From: Vibrio celticus
GTDB taxonomy: Bacteria; Pseudomonadota; Gammaproteobacteria; Enterobacterales; Vibrionaceae
Reading direction: 5' to 3'
NCBI RefSeq assembly: GCF_024347335.1
Contig: NZ_AP025463.1
Span: 1,116,001-1,180,000, forward strand
Length of the DNA stretch: 64,000 nucleotides
The first letter of the stretch is position 1. Each line of letters opens with the position of its first letter. The notes beneath the pieces are model-generated. The model saw only the letters and a list, made by a program, of their open reading frames with translations. It ran no database searches and was not told where the DNA came from. This document shows, one piece after another, positions 42,697 through 52,155 of this stretch. Both the position numbers and the translations under genes were made by a program.

Positions 42697-44877
42697 TTGT
42701 TTAACACTTGGTTCTTGATTTCATTTGCTGCGACAGTTGTGTCTGCCAGCTTCTGGCCTGTGATGCCACATTGGGTTTGGGCACCATTGATGCTGTTGTT
42801 ACTGCTAGCACCAACAAAGTATAGCGTTTTCCGGAGTGCAAGAGGTCCAGTAACAGCATTGATACTAGTTATCTGCTTAGGGAATGCGATTGAAATACAA
42901 ACGAGTCGCTTATTCCAATCAGGGCAGAATACTACCATAAATGCGTCGGTTGTTAGCCTTTTTAGTGAAAATAGCCACGGTTTTGAAAGCGTAATAGTAG
43001 CCAGATCAATTGGCGGCGAAAAATTAATCTTTCCTCAATTGATAAAATTGCGTTTGTTTACTCCTTTCAAGCTAACGCTTGGAGATGATGTCTATTTATC
43101 GGCCTCAATAAAGCCGATATGGGGCAAACTCAACGAAGCCGGCTTTGACCTAGAAAAGTACTTGTTTAGTGCTGGCGTGGTTGCCAATGCAACTTACAGA
43201 GCAGATACCAAGTACCGAATTCACTCTAGCACCAACTTGCGATCCCGATGGTTTGAAACCAGCCTTGAGAGGTTAAGTCTGCTGGCAAATCAAGATCTCA
43301 TTATCGCTTTGAGTTTTGGATATCGAGACCTTATTCCGCCTCAGCGGTGGGATATGCTTAAAAGCAGTGGCCTGATTCACTTGATGGCTATTTCGGGGCT
43401 GCATATTGGGATTGCCTTTGGTATCGGCTATCAGATTGGCAAGATATCAAGGTTACTTTCCCCTTCATTTCTTTGGTTACCTACAATATTCGGGCTCGGC
43501 TTGGCGTATTTCTATAGTTGGTTTGCTGGATTCACGCTGCCAACTTTGAGAGCTTTGGTGATGTGCGTCATCGCGAGTTATTTCTTGTGGCGTGGGCAAA
43601 ATATCAGTTTGCTTCGGTATGTTGCTTTAAGTCTGTGCGTGGTTCTGCTGATTTGGCCGTTTTCAGCTTTATCGAGCAGTTTTTGGTTGTCCTTTGGTGC
43701 ATTGGGCTCTGTTTTCTACAACTTGTTCCTTTTGCCTTGGGTATCGATGGTGACGATCCCACTGTTGTTTCTGGCAATGTTTCTAAGCTTAATATCGGAG
43801 TCAGTGTCTGGCGTGGTTGGTATAACAGCGCTAGACAATGATTTGGTCAGTCAGCTGTGGAAGTTAGTCGACTTATCGCTCGAGCCTCTCGTATTTAGTA
43901 TTCCTTTCTCTGAGCGATTTTGGATCCAAGTTGATAATCAGACGATTGCATTATCAGTATTCCTTATCTTGTTTTTGAGCTTTGTCAGTCGGTATTTCAA
44001 GCGAACATTATCGATATTAGTAACTGCAGTGTTTGTCCTGTGGTGGGAGTTCAGCAAACCCCAACAAGACAAACTAACTATTGATATCTTGGATGTTGGG
44101 CATGGGTTGTCTTTGGTCTTGGAGAAGAACAATCAGATTGTTGTTTATGATCTTGGCAATGCGTGGCCAGGAGGTTCGGTTGTTGAGTCCTTGTTGATTC
44201 CTACTTTAAACCAGAGGGGGATTTATGAATTAGAAGGTGTGATTGTGAGTCATTTCGATTCTGACCATGCCGGTGGTTATCCGGCGTTACTTGAGAACTA
44301 TACGCCAAAGTGGATACGAACCAGTCAGGACCTTATTCAAGAACGCCAATCTGCCACTCAAGCCCCGTCTAATATTCAAACATGTACTATTGGAGAGGTT
44401 TGGAACTGGCAAGATGTTGTTTTTGAGGTGTTGTGGCCGCCTAAGCAAGTAAAGAGGGCGTATAACCCACATTCGTGTGTGGTCAAGATCTCAGATCATA
44501 GTGCTGATTTCTCAATGTTGCTCACTGGTGATATTGAACTGGTAAGTGAGTGGTTACTTGCTCGTGAAGGAGAACAGCTAAGGAGTGATGTCATGTTGGT
44601 TCCGCATCATGGTAGCGATTCGTCATCAATTAAGTCGTTTATTGAGGCGGTGTCTCCTCAGCTGGCGATAGCTTCTCTTGCAAAAGGCAATCAGTGGGGA
44701 ATGCCGAATGAGTCTGTTATTGAACGCTATCAGGAAGCGGGGAGTACTTGGCTTGATACAGGAGAAAGCGGACAAATAACCATCACTCTTAGCAAAGAAG
44801 GTTGGCAATATCATGCGATTAGAGAACAACAAGGCGGGCAGTGGTATAGGCAGATGCTCCGTAAGGGAGTAGAATAG
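42697..44877 (+). CDS. comEC: DNA internalisation protein ComEC/Rec2
   Basis: A 726-residue inner-membrane channel that brings single-stranded DNA into the cytoplasm during natural transformation. It has an N-terminal soluble domain, a multi-helix competence domain (SSGLIHLMAISGLHIGIAFGIGYQIG; WFAGFTLPTLRALVMCVIA) and a C-terminal metallo-beta-lactamase-like domain (VSHFDSDHAGGYP; LLTGDIE; PHHGSDSSS) that may degrade the other strand. The start is TTG 42697, supported by AGGAGGAAG eight bases upstream. It is followed by msbA, as in E. coli. Confidence 0.94.
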   Translation: MFNTWFLISFAATVVSASFWPVMPHWVWAPLMLLLLLAPTKYSVFRSARGPVTALILVICLGNAIEIQTSRLFQSGQNTTINASVVSLFSENSHGFESVIVARSIGGEKLIFPQLIKLRLFTPFKLTLGDDVYLSASIKPIWGKLNEAGFDLEKYLFSAGVVANATYRADTKYRIHSSTNLRSRWFETSLERLSLLANQDLIIALSFGYRDLIPPQRWDMLKSSGLIHLMAISGLHIGIAFGIGYQIGKISRLLSPSFLWLPTIFGLGLAYFYSWFAGFTLPTLRALVMCVIASYFLWRGQNISLLRYVALSLCVVLLIWPFSALSSSFWLSFGALGSVFYNLFLLPWVSMVTIPLLFLAMFLSLISESVSGVVGITALDNDLVSQLWKLVDLSLEPLVFSIPFSERFWIQVDNQTIALSVFLILFLSFVSRYFKRTLSILVTAVFVLWWEFSKPQQDKLTIDILDVGHGLSLVLEKNNQIVVYDLGNAWPGGSVVESLLIPTLNQRGIYELEGVIVSHFDSDHAGGYPALLENYTPKWIRTSQDLIQERQSATQAPSNIQTCTIGEVWNWQDVVFEVLWPPKQVKRAYNPHSCVVKISDHSADFSMLLTGDIELVSEWLLAREGEQLRSDVMLVPHHGSDSSSIKSFIEAVSPQLAIASLAKGNQWGMPNESVIERYQEAGSTWLDTGESGQITITLSKEGWQYHAIREQQGGQWYRQMLRKGVE

Positions 44878-44908
44878 ATAGATTATTGTGAGAAAATTAA
44901 GCGATTCT

Positions 44909-46657
44909 ATGTCAACACAAACAGATGAAACTACCTGGGTCACATTTAAAAGACTTTGGACTTATATTCGACTATATAAGGCCGGCCTAGGTGTTGCGGT
45001 AATTGCGCTTATTATAAATGCCGTTTCTGATACCTATATGATTTCCTTACTAAAGCCGTTACTTGATGAAGGCTTTGGTAATGCAGAATCTGACTTTTTA
45101 CGTACACTTCCACTTATTATCTTCGCCATGATGTTCGTTCGTGGCGTCAGTGGCTTTGTTTCAACCTATTGTTTGAGCTGGGTCTCTGGCAATGTGGTGA
45201 TGGAAATTCGTCGTAAGATTTTCAGCCATTTCATGCACATGCCTGTTTCTTTTTTCGATAAAGAACAGACAGGCGCATTGCTATCTCGAATTACTTACGA
45301 TTCAGAGCAAGTGTCTGCAGCAACCAGTAAAGCGTTAGTCAGTATTGTCCGTGAAGGTGCAAGTATTATTGGCTTGTTGACGCTGATGTTCTGGAATAGC
45401 TGGCAGTTATCTTTAGTCCTATTTGCTGTCGCACCCGTTGTCGCTTGGGCTATTACCATAGTTTCTAAGCGATTCAGAAAGATCTCTAAAAATATGCAGA
45501 CCAGTATGGGCCATGTGGCGTCGTCTGCAGAGCAAATGTTGAAAGGACATAAAGTAGTTCTAACTTATGGTGGTCAAGACATAGAGAAGCAACGTTTTGA
45601 TCAAGTTAGTAACCAAATGCGCCAACAGAGTATGAAGTTAGTAACAGCACAAGCAGCCGCTAACCCAATAATTCAGATGATTGCGTCTGTTGCCGTTGTG
45701 ACGGTGTTGATCTTAGCTAGCTTTGACTCTATTCGAGCTGAGTTAACCCCCGGTACATTTACTGTTATTTTCTCTGCGATGTTCGGCTTAATGCGCCCAT
45801 TAAAAGCACTAACTAGTGTAACGTCTCAGTTCCAACGCGGTATGGCTGCGAGTACGACTCTATTTGGCTTGATGGATCTAGATACCGAGCAAAACAAAGG
45901 AACGTTGAAACCTGAAACTGTAACGGGTGAAGTTGCAGTAAAAGATGTCACGTTTACTTATGACGGTGCAGAAAAACCAGCACTTGATAAGGTCAGCTTT
46001 AATATACCGAAAGGTAAAACGGTTGCGCTTGTTGGGCGATCGGGTTCGGGTAAGAGTACCATTGCCAACCTATTTACTCGTTTTTATGACGTAGACTCTG
46101 GTTCAATTGAGCTTGATGGTCACGACATTCGTGATTACGAATTGAGAAACCTGCGTGAGCACTTTGCTCTCGTTTCTCAAAATGTGCATCTGTTTAACGA
46201 TACGGTGGCTAACAACATCGCTTACGCAGCAGAAGAACAGTATTCACGTGAACAGATCGAACACGCGGCTAAGCTTGCTCATGCAAGTGAGTTTATCGAT
46301 GGCATGGAAAATGGCATTGATACTGTTGTGGGCGAGAATGGCGCGAGTCTTTCTGGTGGTCAAAGACAGCGTATTGCGATTGCTCGAGCGCTATTGAGAG
46401 ATGCACCGGTTTTGATTCTTGATGAGGCAACGTCTGCACTGGATACAGAGTCAGAGAGAGCTATTCAATCTGCATTAGAAGAACTGCAGAAAGATAAAAC
46501 AGTATTAGTTATCGCACACCGACTTTCTACCATCGAGCAAGCCGATGAGATTCTAGTGGTTGATGATGGTCATATTGTAGAAAGGGGCGCACATGCTGAG
46601 CTAATCGCACATGATGGCGCCTATGCACAATTACACCGAATTCAGTTCAGCGGATAA
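44909..46657 (+). CDS. msbA: Lipid A export ATP-binding/permease MsbA
   Basis: A homodimeric ABC flippase of 582 residues that moves lipid A-core across the inner membrane. Six membrane helices occupy about residues 20-310. Walker A is GRSGSGKST, the signature LSGGQRQRIAIARALL and Walker B LILDEATSALD. The length and N-terminus (MSTQTDETTWVTFKRLWTYIRLYKAGL) match V. cholerae MsbA, so ATG 44909 is chosen over a GTG at 44888. It is 14 bases before lpxK. Confidence 0.96.
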   Translation: MSTQTDETTWVTFKRLWTYIRLYKAGLGVAVIALIINAVSDTYMISLLKPLLDEGFGNAESDFLRTLPLIIFAMMFVRGVSGFVSTYCLSWVSGNVVMEIRRKIFSHFMHMPVSFFDKEQTGALLSRITYDSEQVSAATSKALVSIVREGASIIGLLTLMFWNSWQLSLVLFAVAPVVAWAITIVSKRFRKISKNMQTSMGHVASSAEQMLKGHKVVLTYGGQDIEKQRFDQVSNQMRQQSMKLVTAQAAANPIIQMIASVAVVTVLILASFDSIRAELTPGTFTVIFSAMFGLMRPLKALTSVTSQFQRGMAASTTLFGLMDLDTEQNKGTLKPETVTGEVAVKDVTFTYDGAEKPALDKVSFNIPKGKTVALVGRSGSGKSTIANLFTRFYDVDSGSIELDGHDIRDYELRNLREHFALVSQNVHLFNDTVANNIAYAAEEQYSREQIEHAAKLAHASEFIDGMENGIDTVVGENGASLSGGQRQRIAIARALLRDAPVLILDEATSALDTESERAIQSALEELQKDKTVLVIAHRLSTIEQADEILVVDDGHIVERGAHAELIAHDGAYAQLHRIQFSG

Positions 46658-46671
46658 GATTAGGTCTTGTT

Positions 46672-47679
46672 GTGATCGAAAAGATTTGGTTTAACAATCA
46701 CCCGTTGAAATACCTTCTCTGGCCGCTTTTGTGGCCACTGAGTCTGCTGTTCAAAATGATCAGTAGTCAGCGTCGTGACGCTTATCTATCGGGGAAGAAA
46801 GAGACCTACCGCCCGCCTTTACCTGTGATTGTTGTGGGCAATATTACTGCTGGCGGAAATGGTAAAACGCCGGTTGTGATTTGGTTAGTTGAGGTGCTTC
46901 AGGCTCACGGCTTTAAACCCGGAGTCGTATCTCGTGGCTACGGTGCAAAAGCACCAAGCTATCCGTTGGTGTTGGATGAAAATACCCCACCTGAGCATTC
47001 GGGTGATGAACCTCGCTTGATTCGTAAGCGAACTGGTGCGCCAGTCGCAGTCGACCCTGTGCGAGCTAACGCGGTGAAAGTATTGCTGAGCAAAGGCGTT
47101 GATGTGATCATCACTGACGATGGCCTTCAGCATTACGCGCTTGAACGCGATATTGAATTTGCAGTTATCGACGGCGCAAGACGCTTTGGTAGCGAGAGCT
47201 TGATTCCTTTAGGTCCATTACGAGAGCCGGTTTCACGTTTAGAAGAGGTCGACTTTTTGGTTAACAATGGCGGTAAAGCACATGGGCGAGAGTTCTCGAT
47301 GTCTTTGCTTCCGAGCCAAGCGGTTAACCTGAAAACAGGTCAGAAAAGGTCTGTGGCAGAATTACAGAAGCTGGTGGCTTTTGCCGGTATTGGCCACCCA
47401 CCGCGCTTTTTTAAAACATTGGAAGATCTTGATGGTGATGTGGTTTTCACACAGGGCTTCGCCGACCATCAAGATTTTGATAAAGATGAACTTCATGCCT
47501 TAGCTAATAAAGGTATGAATCTGATTATGACAGAAAAAGACGCTGTAAAGTGCGAAGAATATGCGCAAGATAACTGGTGGTATCTTCCAGTTTCTGCGCA
47601 GTTTGATGAAGATTCGCAACAGCAAATTTTAAAAAGAATAAAAGAGGTTATGGAATACTATGGATCACCGTCTACTTGA
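46672..47679 (+). CDS. lpxK: Tetraacyldisaccharide 4'-kinase
   Basis: Phosphorylates the 4' position of the lipid A precursor at the inner-membrane surface. The 335-residue protein has a hydrophobic N-terminal helix (YLLWPLLWPLSLLFKMI), the P-loop GNITAGGNGKTPVVI and DDGLQHYALERDIEFAVIDGARRFG, the LpxK catalytic stretch. It starts at GTG 46672. Its 3' end overlaps ycaR by 20 bases. Confidence 0.96.
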   Translation: MIEKIWFNNHPLKYLLWPLLWPLSLLFKMISSQRRDAYLSGKKETYRPPLPVIVVGNITAGGNGKTPVVIWLVEVLQAHGFKPGVVSRGYGAKAPSYPLVLDENTPPEHSGDEPRLIRKRTGAPVAVDPVRANAVKVLLSKGVDVIITDDGLQHYALERDIEFAVIDGARRFGSESLIPLGPLREPVSRLEEVDFLVNNGGKAHGREFSMSLLPSQAVNLKTGQKRSVAELQKLVAFAGIGHPPRFFKTLEDLDGDVVFTQGFADHQDFDKDELHALANKGMNLIMTEKDAVKCEEYAQDNWWYLPVSAQFDEDSQQQILKRIKEVMEYYGSPST

Positions 47680-47839
47680 GATCGTTGCTTGCCCTGTATG
47701 TAAAGGTAAACTAACTTTTGACAAGGATAAGCAAGAGCTTGTTTGTAAAATTGATCGCCTTGCTTACCCAATTCAAGAGGGTATTCCTGTTCTTTTAGAA
47801 CCTGAAGCTCGCACCGTTTCTATGGATGAGGGTAAGTAA
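47660..47839 (+). CDS. ycaR: Trm112-family protein YcaR
   Basis: A small protein of 59 residues (MDHRLLEIVACPVCKGKL...) with CPVC at 11-14 and a further Cys29. The family is related to the zinc-binding methyltransferase partner Trm112 but is truncated. It starts inside the end of lpxK and its TAA overlaps the kdsB ATG by one base, so the three genes are coupled. The lpxK-ycaR-kdsB order is the same in E. coli. Confidence 0.93.
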   Translation: MDHRLLEIVACPVCKGKLTFDKDKQELVCKIDRLAYPIQEGIPVLLEPEARTVSMDEGK

Positions 47840-48585
47840 TGTCTTATACGGTTGTTATACCTGCAAGATACCAATCGAGCCGTTTACCAGGGAAGCCACT
47901 TGCTGACATTGGTGGAAAGCCGATGATTCAATGGGTATACGAACAGTCAATGAAAGCGGGTGCCGATAGCGTTATTATCGCTACAGACGACGCTCGAGTT
48001 GAAAAAGCGGCTAAAGCATTTGGCGCGACCGTTTGTATGACATCACCGAATCATGAATCAGGCACTGAACGCCTAGCTGAAGTGATTGAAGTTATGAAGA
48101 TTCCTGATGATCATATTATCGTGAATGTTCAAGGTGATGAGCCACTTATTCCACCTTCAATCATTAATCAGGTTGCCAACAATCTTGCTAACAGTACAGC
48201 CCCGATGGCAACGTTAGGTGTGGAAATCACTCATGCTGATGAAGTGTTTAACCCTAATGCCGTTAAAGTTGTAACCGATAAAGACGGTTACGCATTGTAT
48301 TTTAGCCGAGCAACCATCCCTTGGGATCGCGATGCTTACGCGAACAACGGTACTGCAGCGGAATCTCCTTTGCTTCGTCATATTGGTATCTATGCTTACC
48401 GAGCGGGTTTTATCAATACCTACATCAATTGGGAACCAAGTACTCTTGAGCGTATTGAGTGCCTAGAGCAACTACGCGTGCTTTGGTACGGTGAAAAAAT
48501 CCACGTAGATGTTGCGGCGGAAGCGCCGGCTGCTGGTGTTGATACGCCTGAAGACCTAGAAGCGGTTCGAGCTATTATTGGCTAA
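47839..48585 (+). CDS. kdsB: 3-deoxy-manno-octulosonate cytidylyltransferase
   Basis: Activates Kdo with CTP for LPS inner-core synthesis. The 248-residue protein has the nucleotidyltransferase N-terminus VVIPARYQSSRLPGKPLADIGGKPMIQWVYE, DEPLIPP, and FSRATIPWDRD for metal and Kdo contacts. It closes the msbA-lpxK-ycaR-kdsB envelope operon. Confidence 0.97.
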   Translation: MSYTVVIPARYQSSRLPGKPLADIGGKPMIQWVYEQSMKAGADSVIIATDDARVEKAAKAFGATVCMTSPNHESGTERLAEVIEVMKIPDDHIIVNVQGDEPLIPPSIINQVANNLANSTAPMATLGVEITHADEVFNPNAVKVVTDKDGYALYFSRATIPWDRDAYANNGTAAESPLLRHIGIYAYRAGFINTYINWEPSTLERIECLEQLRVLWYGEKIHVDVAAEAPAAGVDTPEDLEAVRAIIG

Positions 48586-48631
48586 GCTTCTTTGAGCGAG
48601 TTCTTCTTTGCTCTACAAAATGAGAAATGAT

Positions 48632-48659
48632 GAGCCTTGCCTATTGCGAGGCTTTTTTA
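48632..48659 (+). terminator. Terminator of kdsB operon
   Basis: AGCCTTGC, loop CTATT, GCGAGGCT (one wobble pair), then TTTTTT. Confidence 0.87.
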
Positions 48660-48877
48660 TATCTACCGAAAAGTGCGCTATCGAAAAGCGCGTGTGTGTC
48701 TTATTGACCTAAGCAAACGGATATTGAGATAGTTGCATTGCTTTATGCATCATCAACACGGAATTATCTGAGATTTACCTCGCTCGAGTTCCAATTTTTC
48801 TCTATAATATGCCGCCTATAAAGTAGTGGCGAATCGCTAGTACAGAATAAAACTTACGACAAAACGTGGAGTAAAAG

Positions 48878-49558
48878 ATGCCTTCTCAAAGCCCAGTGAT
48901 TACGGTTGATGGACCAAGTGGTGCAGGTAAAGGTACCCTGTGTATGTTGCTAGCAGATAAGCTAGGCTTTCATCTTCTAGACTCAGGCGCGATCTATCGC
49001 GTATTGGCTTTAGCGGCAATTCACCATGGTGTGGATACTGAATCAGAGGATGCTTTAGTACCGCTTGCTACACACTTAGACGTGCAGTTTATTGCTGAAG
49101 GCGACTTAGTTAAGGTTATCCTAGAAGGTGAAGATGTGTCTGGTGAACTTCGTAAAGAAGAGACAGGCATGGCGGCTTCAAAAGTTGCTGCTTTACCTCG
49201 CGTTCGCGAAGCACTGCTTCGTCGTCAACGTGCATTCAGCGCTGCGCCTGGTTTGGTTGCAGATGGTCGTGACATGGGAACGGTTGTGTTTCCTGAAGCT
49301 GAAGCGAAAATATTTTTAGATGCAAGTGCTGAAGAGCGTGCGAGTCGCCGCCTTAAACAGTTGCAACAGAAGGGGTTAGATGTTAAATTTGACGACCTTT
49401 TGAGCGAGATCCAAGAGCGAGACGACCGAGATCGTAATCGCCCAGTGGCGCCACTTCGCCCTGCAGAGGATGCTCTAGTGCTTGATTCCACCTCAATGAA
49501 TATTGAGCAGGTAGTAGAAAAAGCACTACACTATATTGAATCGAAACTGGCTGGGTAA
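48878..49558 (+). CDS. cmk: Cytidylate kinase
   Basis: Phosphorylates CMP and dCMP with ATP to recycle pyrimidine nucleotides. The 226-residue protein has the P-loop GPSGAGKGT at 9-17, the CMP site (DSGAIYRVLAL; VADGRDMGTVVFPEA) and the lid DRDRNRPVAPLRPAEDA. A TATAAT at 48803 in the upstream 290 bases may be part of its promoter. It precedes rpsA as in most gammaproteobacteria. Confidence 0.97.
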   Translation: MPSQSPVITVDGPSGAGKGTLCMLLADKLGFHLLDSGAIYRVLALAAIHHGVDTESEDALVPLATHLDVQFIAEGDLVKVILEGEDVSGELRKEETGMAASKVAALPRVREALLRRQRAFSAAPGLVADGRDMGTVVFPEAEAKIFLDASAEERASRRLKQLQQKGLDVKFDDLLSEIQERDDRDRNRPVAPLRPAEDALVLDSTSMNIEQVVEKALHYIESKLAG

Positions 49559-49664
49559 TTTCGCCGAGCTAGTACGAACGTTGGTCGCAAGGATGATGAC
49601 CGGCGAATTTATCAACCCCATGCGGTAGGATACCCATGGACGTTTAATTATTGAAGATTAAATA
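49559..49664 (+). promoter_or_regulatory. Structured rpsA leader
   Basis: TTCGCCG (49560-49566) pairs with CGGCGAA (49601-49607) just after the cmk stop, with a smaller hairpin possible inside. The remainder up to the rpsA ATG is AT-rich with no strong SD, as in E. coli, where S1 protein represses its own translation through a folded start region. Confidence 0.4.
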
Positions 49665-51335
49665 ATGACTGAATCTTTTGCTCAACTCTTTGAAGAGTTT
49701 CTATCTGAAACTGAATTCCAACAAGGCAGCATCGTTAAAGGTACTGTAGTAGCTATCGAGAACGGTTTCGTTCTTGTAGACGCTGGTCTTAAGTCTGAAT
49801 CTGCTATCCCTGCTGAACAATTCAAGAACGCTGCTGGCGAACTTGAAGTTGAAGTTGGTGCTGAAGTAGACGTAGCTCTAGACGCTGTTGAAGATGGTTT
49901 CGGTGAAACTCAACTTTCTCGTGAGAAAGCTAAGCGTCACGAAGCTTGGATCGTACTTGAGAAAGCTTGTGAAGAAGCTGAAACTGTTGTTGGTATCATC
50001 AACGGTAAAGTTAAAGGCGGTTTCACTGTTGAACTTAACGGTATCCGTGCTTTCCTTCCTGGTTCTCTAGTAGACGTACGTCCTATCCGTGACACTGCTC
50101 ACCTAGAAAACAAAGAGCTAGAGTTCAAAGTAATCAAGCTAGACCAGAAGCGTAACAACGTTGTTGTTTCTCGTCGTGCTGTTATCGAATCTGAAAACAG
50201 TGTTGAGCGTGACGAACTTCTTGAAACTCTACAAGAAGGTACTGAAGTTAAAGGTATCGTTAAGAACCTTACTGACTACGGTGCATTCGTTGACCTTGGC
50301 GGTGTTGACGGTCTTCTACATATCACAGATATGGCTTGGAAGCGCGTTAAGCACCCATCAGAGATCGTTAACGTTGGTGACGAAATCCTAGTTAAAGTTC
50401 TTAAGTTCGATCGTGAGCGCACTCGTGTTTCACTAGGTCTTAAGCAACTAGGCGAAGATCCATGGGTAGCAATCGCTAAGCGTTACCCAGAAGGTCACAA
50501 GCTTTCTGGTCGTGTTACAAACCTAACTGACTACGGCTGCTTCGTTGAAATCGAAGAAGGCGTTGAAGGTCTAGTACACGTTTCTGAAATGGATTGGACT
50601 AACAAGAACATCCACCCTTCTAAAGTTGTTAATGTTGGCGACGAAGTTGAGGTTATGGTTCTTGATATCGACGAAGAACGTCGTCGTATCTCTCTAGGTC
50701 TGAAACAGTGTAAAGCTAACCCATGGCAGTCATTTGCAGAAATGCAAGCTAAGGGCGACAAAGTTACTGGTAAGATCAAGTCTATCACTGACTTTGGTAT
50801 CTTCATCGGTCTAGAAGGCGGTATCGACGGTCTTGTACACCTATCTGACATTTCTTGGAACGCTGCCGGCGAAGAAGCTGTACGTGAATACAAGAAAGGC
50901 GACGAAATCTCTGCTGTTGTTCTAGCAGTAGATGCAGAGCGTGAGCGTATTTCTCTTGGCGTTAAGCAAATGGAAAACGACCCGTTCAACGCATACGTTG
51001 CTGACAACAAGAAAGGTGTTCTTGTAAACGGTACTGTTACTGCAGTTGACGCGAAAGGCGCTACTATCGAGCTAATCGAAGGCGTTGAAGGTTACATCCG
51101 CGCTTCTGAAGTTTCTCGCGACCGTATCGAAGATGCATCTCTAATCCTAAGCGTTGGCGACAGCGTTGAAGCGAAGTTCACTGGTGTAGACCGTAAGAAC
51201 CGCGTAATCAACCTATCTATCAAAGCTAAAGATGAAGCTGATGAGCAAGAAGCAATGGCTTCACTGAACAAGTCTGAAGAAGGCGCGTTCGGTAACGCAA
51301 TGGCAGACGCATTCAAAGCTGCTAAAGGCGAATAA
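49665..51335 (+). CDS. rpsA: 30S ribosomal protein S1
   Basis: The large RNA-binding protein of the small subunit, needed to recruit structured mRNAs. The 556 residues hold six S1 domains. The conserved start QLFEEFLSETEFQQGSIVKGTVVAIENGFVLVDAGLKSESAIP matches the ribosome-anchoring first domain, and repeats such as LTDYGAFVDLGGVDGLLHITDMAW and LTDYGCFVEIEEGVEGLVHVSEMDW follow. Codon use is strongly biased, as for highly expressed genes. Confidence 0.98.
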   Translation: MTESFAQLFEEFLSETEFQQGSIVKGTVVAIENGFVLVDAGLKSESAIPAEQFKNAAGELEVEVGAEVDVALDAVEDGFGETQLSREKAKRHEAWIVLEKACEEAETVVGIINGKVKGGFTVELNGIRAFLPGSLVDVRPIRDTAHLENKELEFKVIKLDQKRNNVVVSRRAVIESENSVERDELLETLQEGTEVKGIVKNLTDYGAFVDLGGVDGLLHITDMAWKRVKHPSEIVNVGDEILVKVLKFDRERTRVSLGLKQLGEDPWVAIAKRYPEGHKLSGRVTNLTDYGCFVEIEEGVEGLVHVSEMDWTNKNIHPSKVVNVGDEVEVMVLDIDEERRRISLGLKQCKANPWQSFAEMQAKGDKVTGKIKSITDFGIFIGLEGGIDGLVHLSDISWNAAGEEAVREYKKGDEISAVVLAVDAERERISLGVKQMENDPFNAYVADNKKGVLVNGTVTAVDAKGATIELIEGVEGYIRASEVSRDRIEDASLILSVGDSVEAKFTGVDRKNRVINLSIKAKDEADEQEAMASLNKSEEGAFGNAMADAFKAAKGE

Positions 51336-51373
51336 TAGCTTCTCATTAAGAGAATTATAGCTATCTAGCCAAG

Positions 51374-51401
51374 AAAGGAGCCGTAAGGCTCCTTTTTTTT
51401 T
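51374..51401 (+). terminator. Terminator of rpsA
   Basis: AAAGGAGCC, loop GTAA, GGCTCCTTT and a run of nine T residues. Confidence 0.93.
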
Positions 51402-51456
51402 GCTTATTTTTCCGATAGGTCTATAATTTCTAAAAAGAAAACCAACGAGGGTAACT

Positions 51457-51741
51457 ATGACTAAGTCTGAATTGATTGAAAGACTGTGCGCTGAGCAAAC
51501 GCATCTTTCTGCAAAAGAAATTGAAGACGCTGTAAAAGACATTTTAGAGCATATGGCTTCAACACTAGAAAGTGGTGATCGAATCGAAATTCGCGGTTTT
51601 GGCAGTTTTTCTCTGCATTATCGTGAGCCTCGTGTTGGACGTAACCCAAAGACTGGTGACAAGGTTGAGTTAGAAGGTAAATACGTTCCTCACTTCAAAC
51701 CAGGTAAAGAGTTGCGTGAACGAGTAAACTCAGGAATGTAG
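51457..51741 (+). CDS. ihfB: Integration host factor subunit beta
   Basis: A 94-residue DNA-bending protein that pairs with IHF alpha. The HU/IHF fold is clear: MTKSELIERLCAEQTHLSAKEIEDAVKDILEHMA, then the beta arm GFGSFSLHYREPRVGRNPKTGDKVEL with the intercalating Pro. The order rpsA-ihfB is conserved with E. coli. GAGGG precedes the ATG. Confidence 0.97.
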   Translation: MTKSELIERLCAEQTHLSAKEIEDAVKDILEHMASTLESGDRIEIRGFGSFSLHYREPRVGRNPKTGDKVELEGKYVPHFKPGKELRERVNSGM

Positions 51742-51760
51742 CCTACTTATCGGAATTAAG

Positions 51761-51794
51761 AAAAGCGGCATACTATAATGTATGCCGCTTTTTT
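51761..51794 (+). terminator. Terminator of ihfB
   Basis: AAAAGCGGCATAC, a six-base loop, GTATGCCGCTTTTTT. The stem is 13 bp. Confidence 0.92.
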
Positions 51795-51870
51795 ATGACC
51801 ATAATATGGTGGTCTGATTAGTAATTTTCCTGCATAATCGTACAGCTAACCAACCAATGAGTGATGAACT

Positions 51871-52143
51871 ATGAAAATTATAAAAATAGTCGCCGTTATC
51901 GCACTTTTCCTAATTGCACTGGCTTTAGGCTCTCAAAACCAAACAACTGTGAATTTCAACTATCTGCTAGCGCAAGGTGACTTCCACCTCTCAAGTTTAT
52001 TAGGTGTTGTATTCGTTTCAGGCTTCGCCCTTGCTTGGTTAGTCTTTGGTAATATGCACATGCGGTCTCAGCTGAAAATTCATCGCTTGAAGAAGCAACT
52101 CAATAAGCAATCAAAGCAGGTCGCTGCTGATACTAAAGCTTAA
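51871..52143 (+). CDS. lapA: Lipopolysaccharide assembly protein LapA
   Basis: A 90-residue inner-membrane protein with two helices (about 5-22 and 42-62) and a basic cytoplasmic tail. It matches the LapA/DUF1049 family (ALGSQNQTTVNFNYLLAQGDFHLSSLLGVVFVSGFALAW). It is co-transcribed with lapB, with 12 bases between them. In E. coli the pair acts in control of LPS synthesis. Confidence 0.94.
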   Translation: MKIIKIVAVIALFLIALALGSQNQTTVNFNYLLAQGDFHLSSLLGVVFVSGFALAWLVFGNMHMRSQLKIHRLKKQLNKQSKQVAADTKA

Positions 52144-52155
52144 AGGCTATATTTG

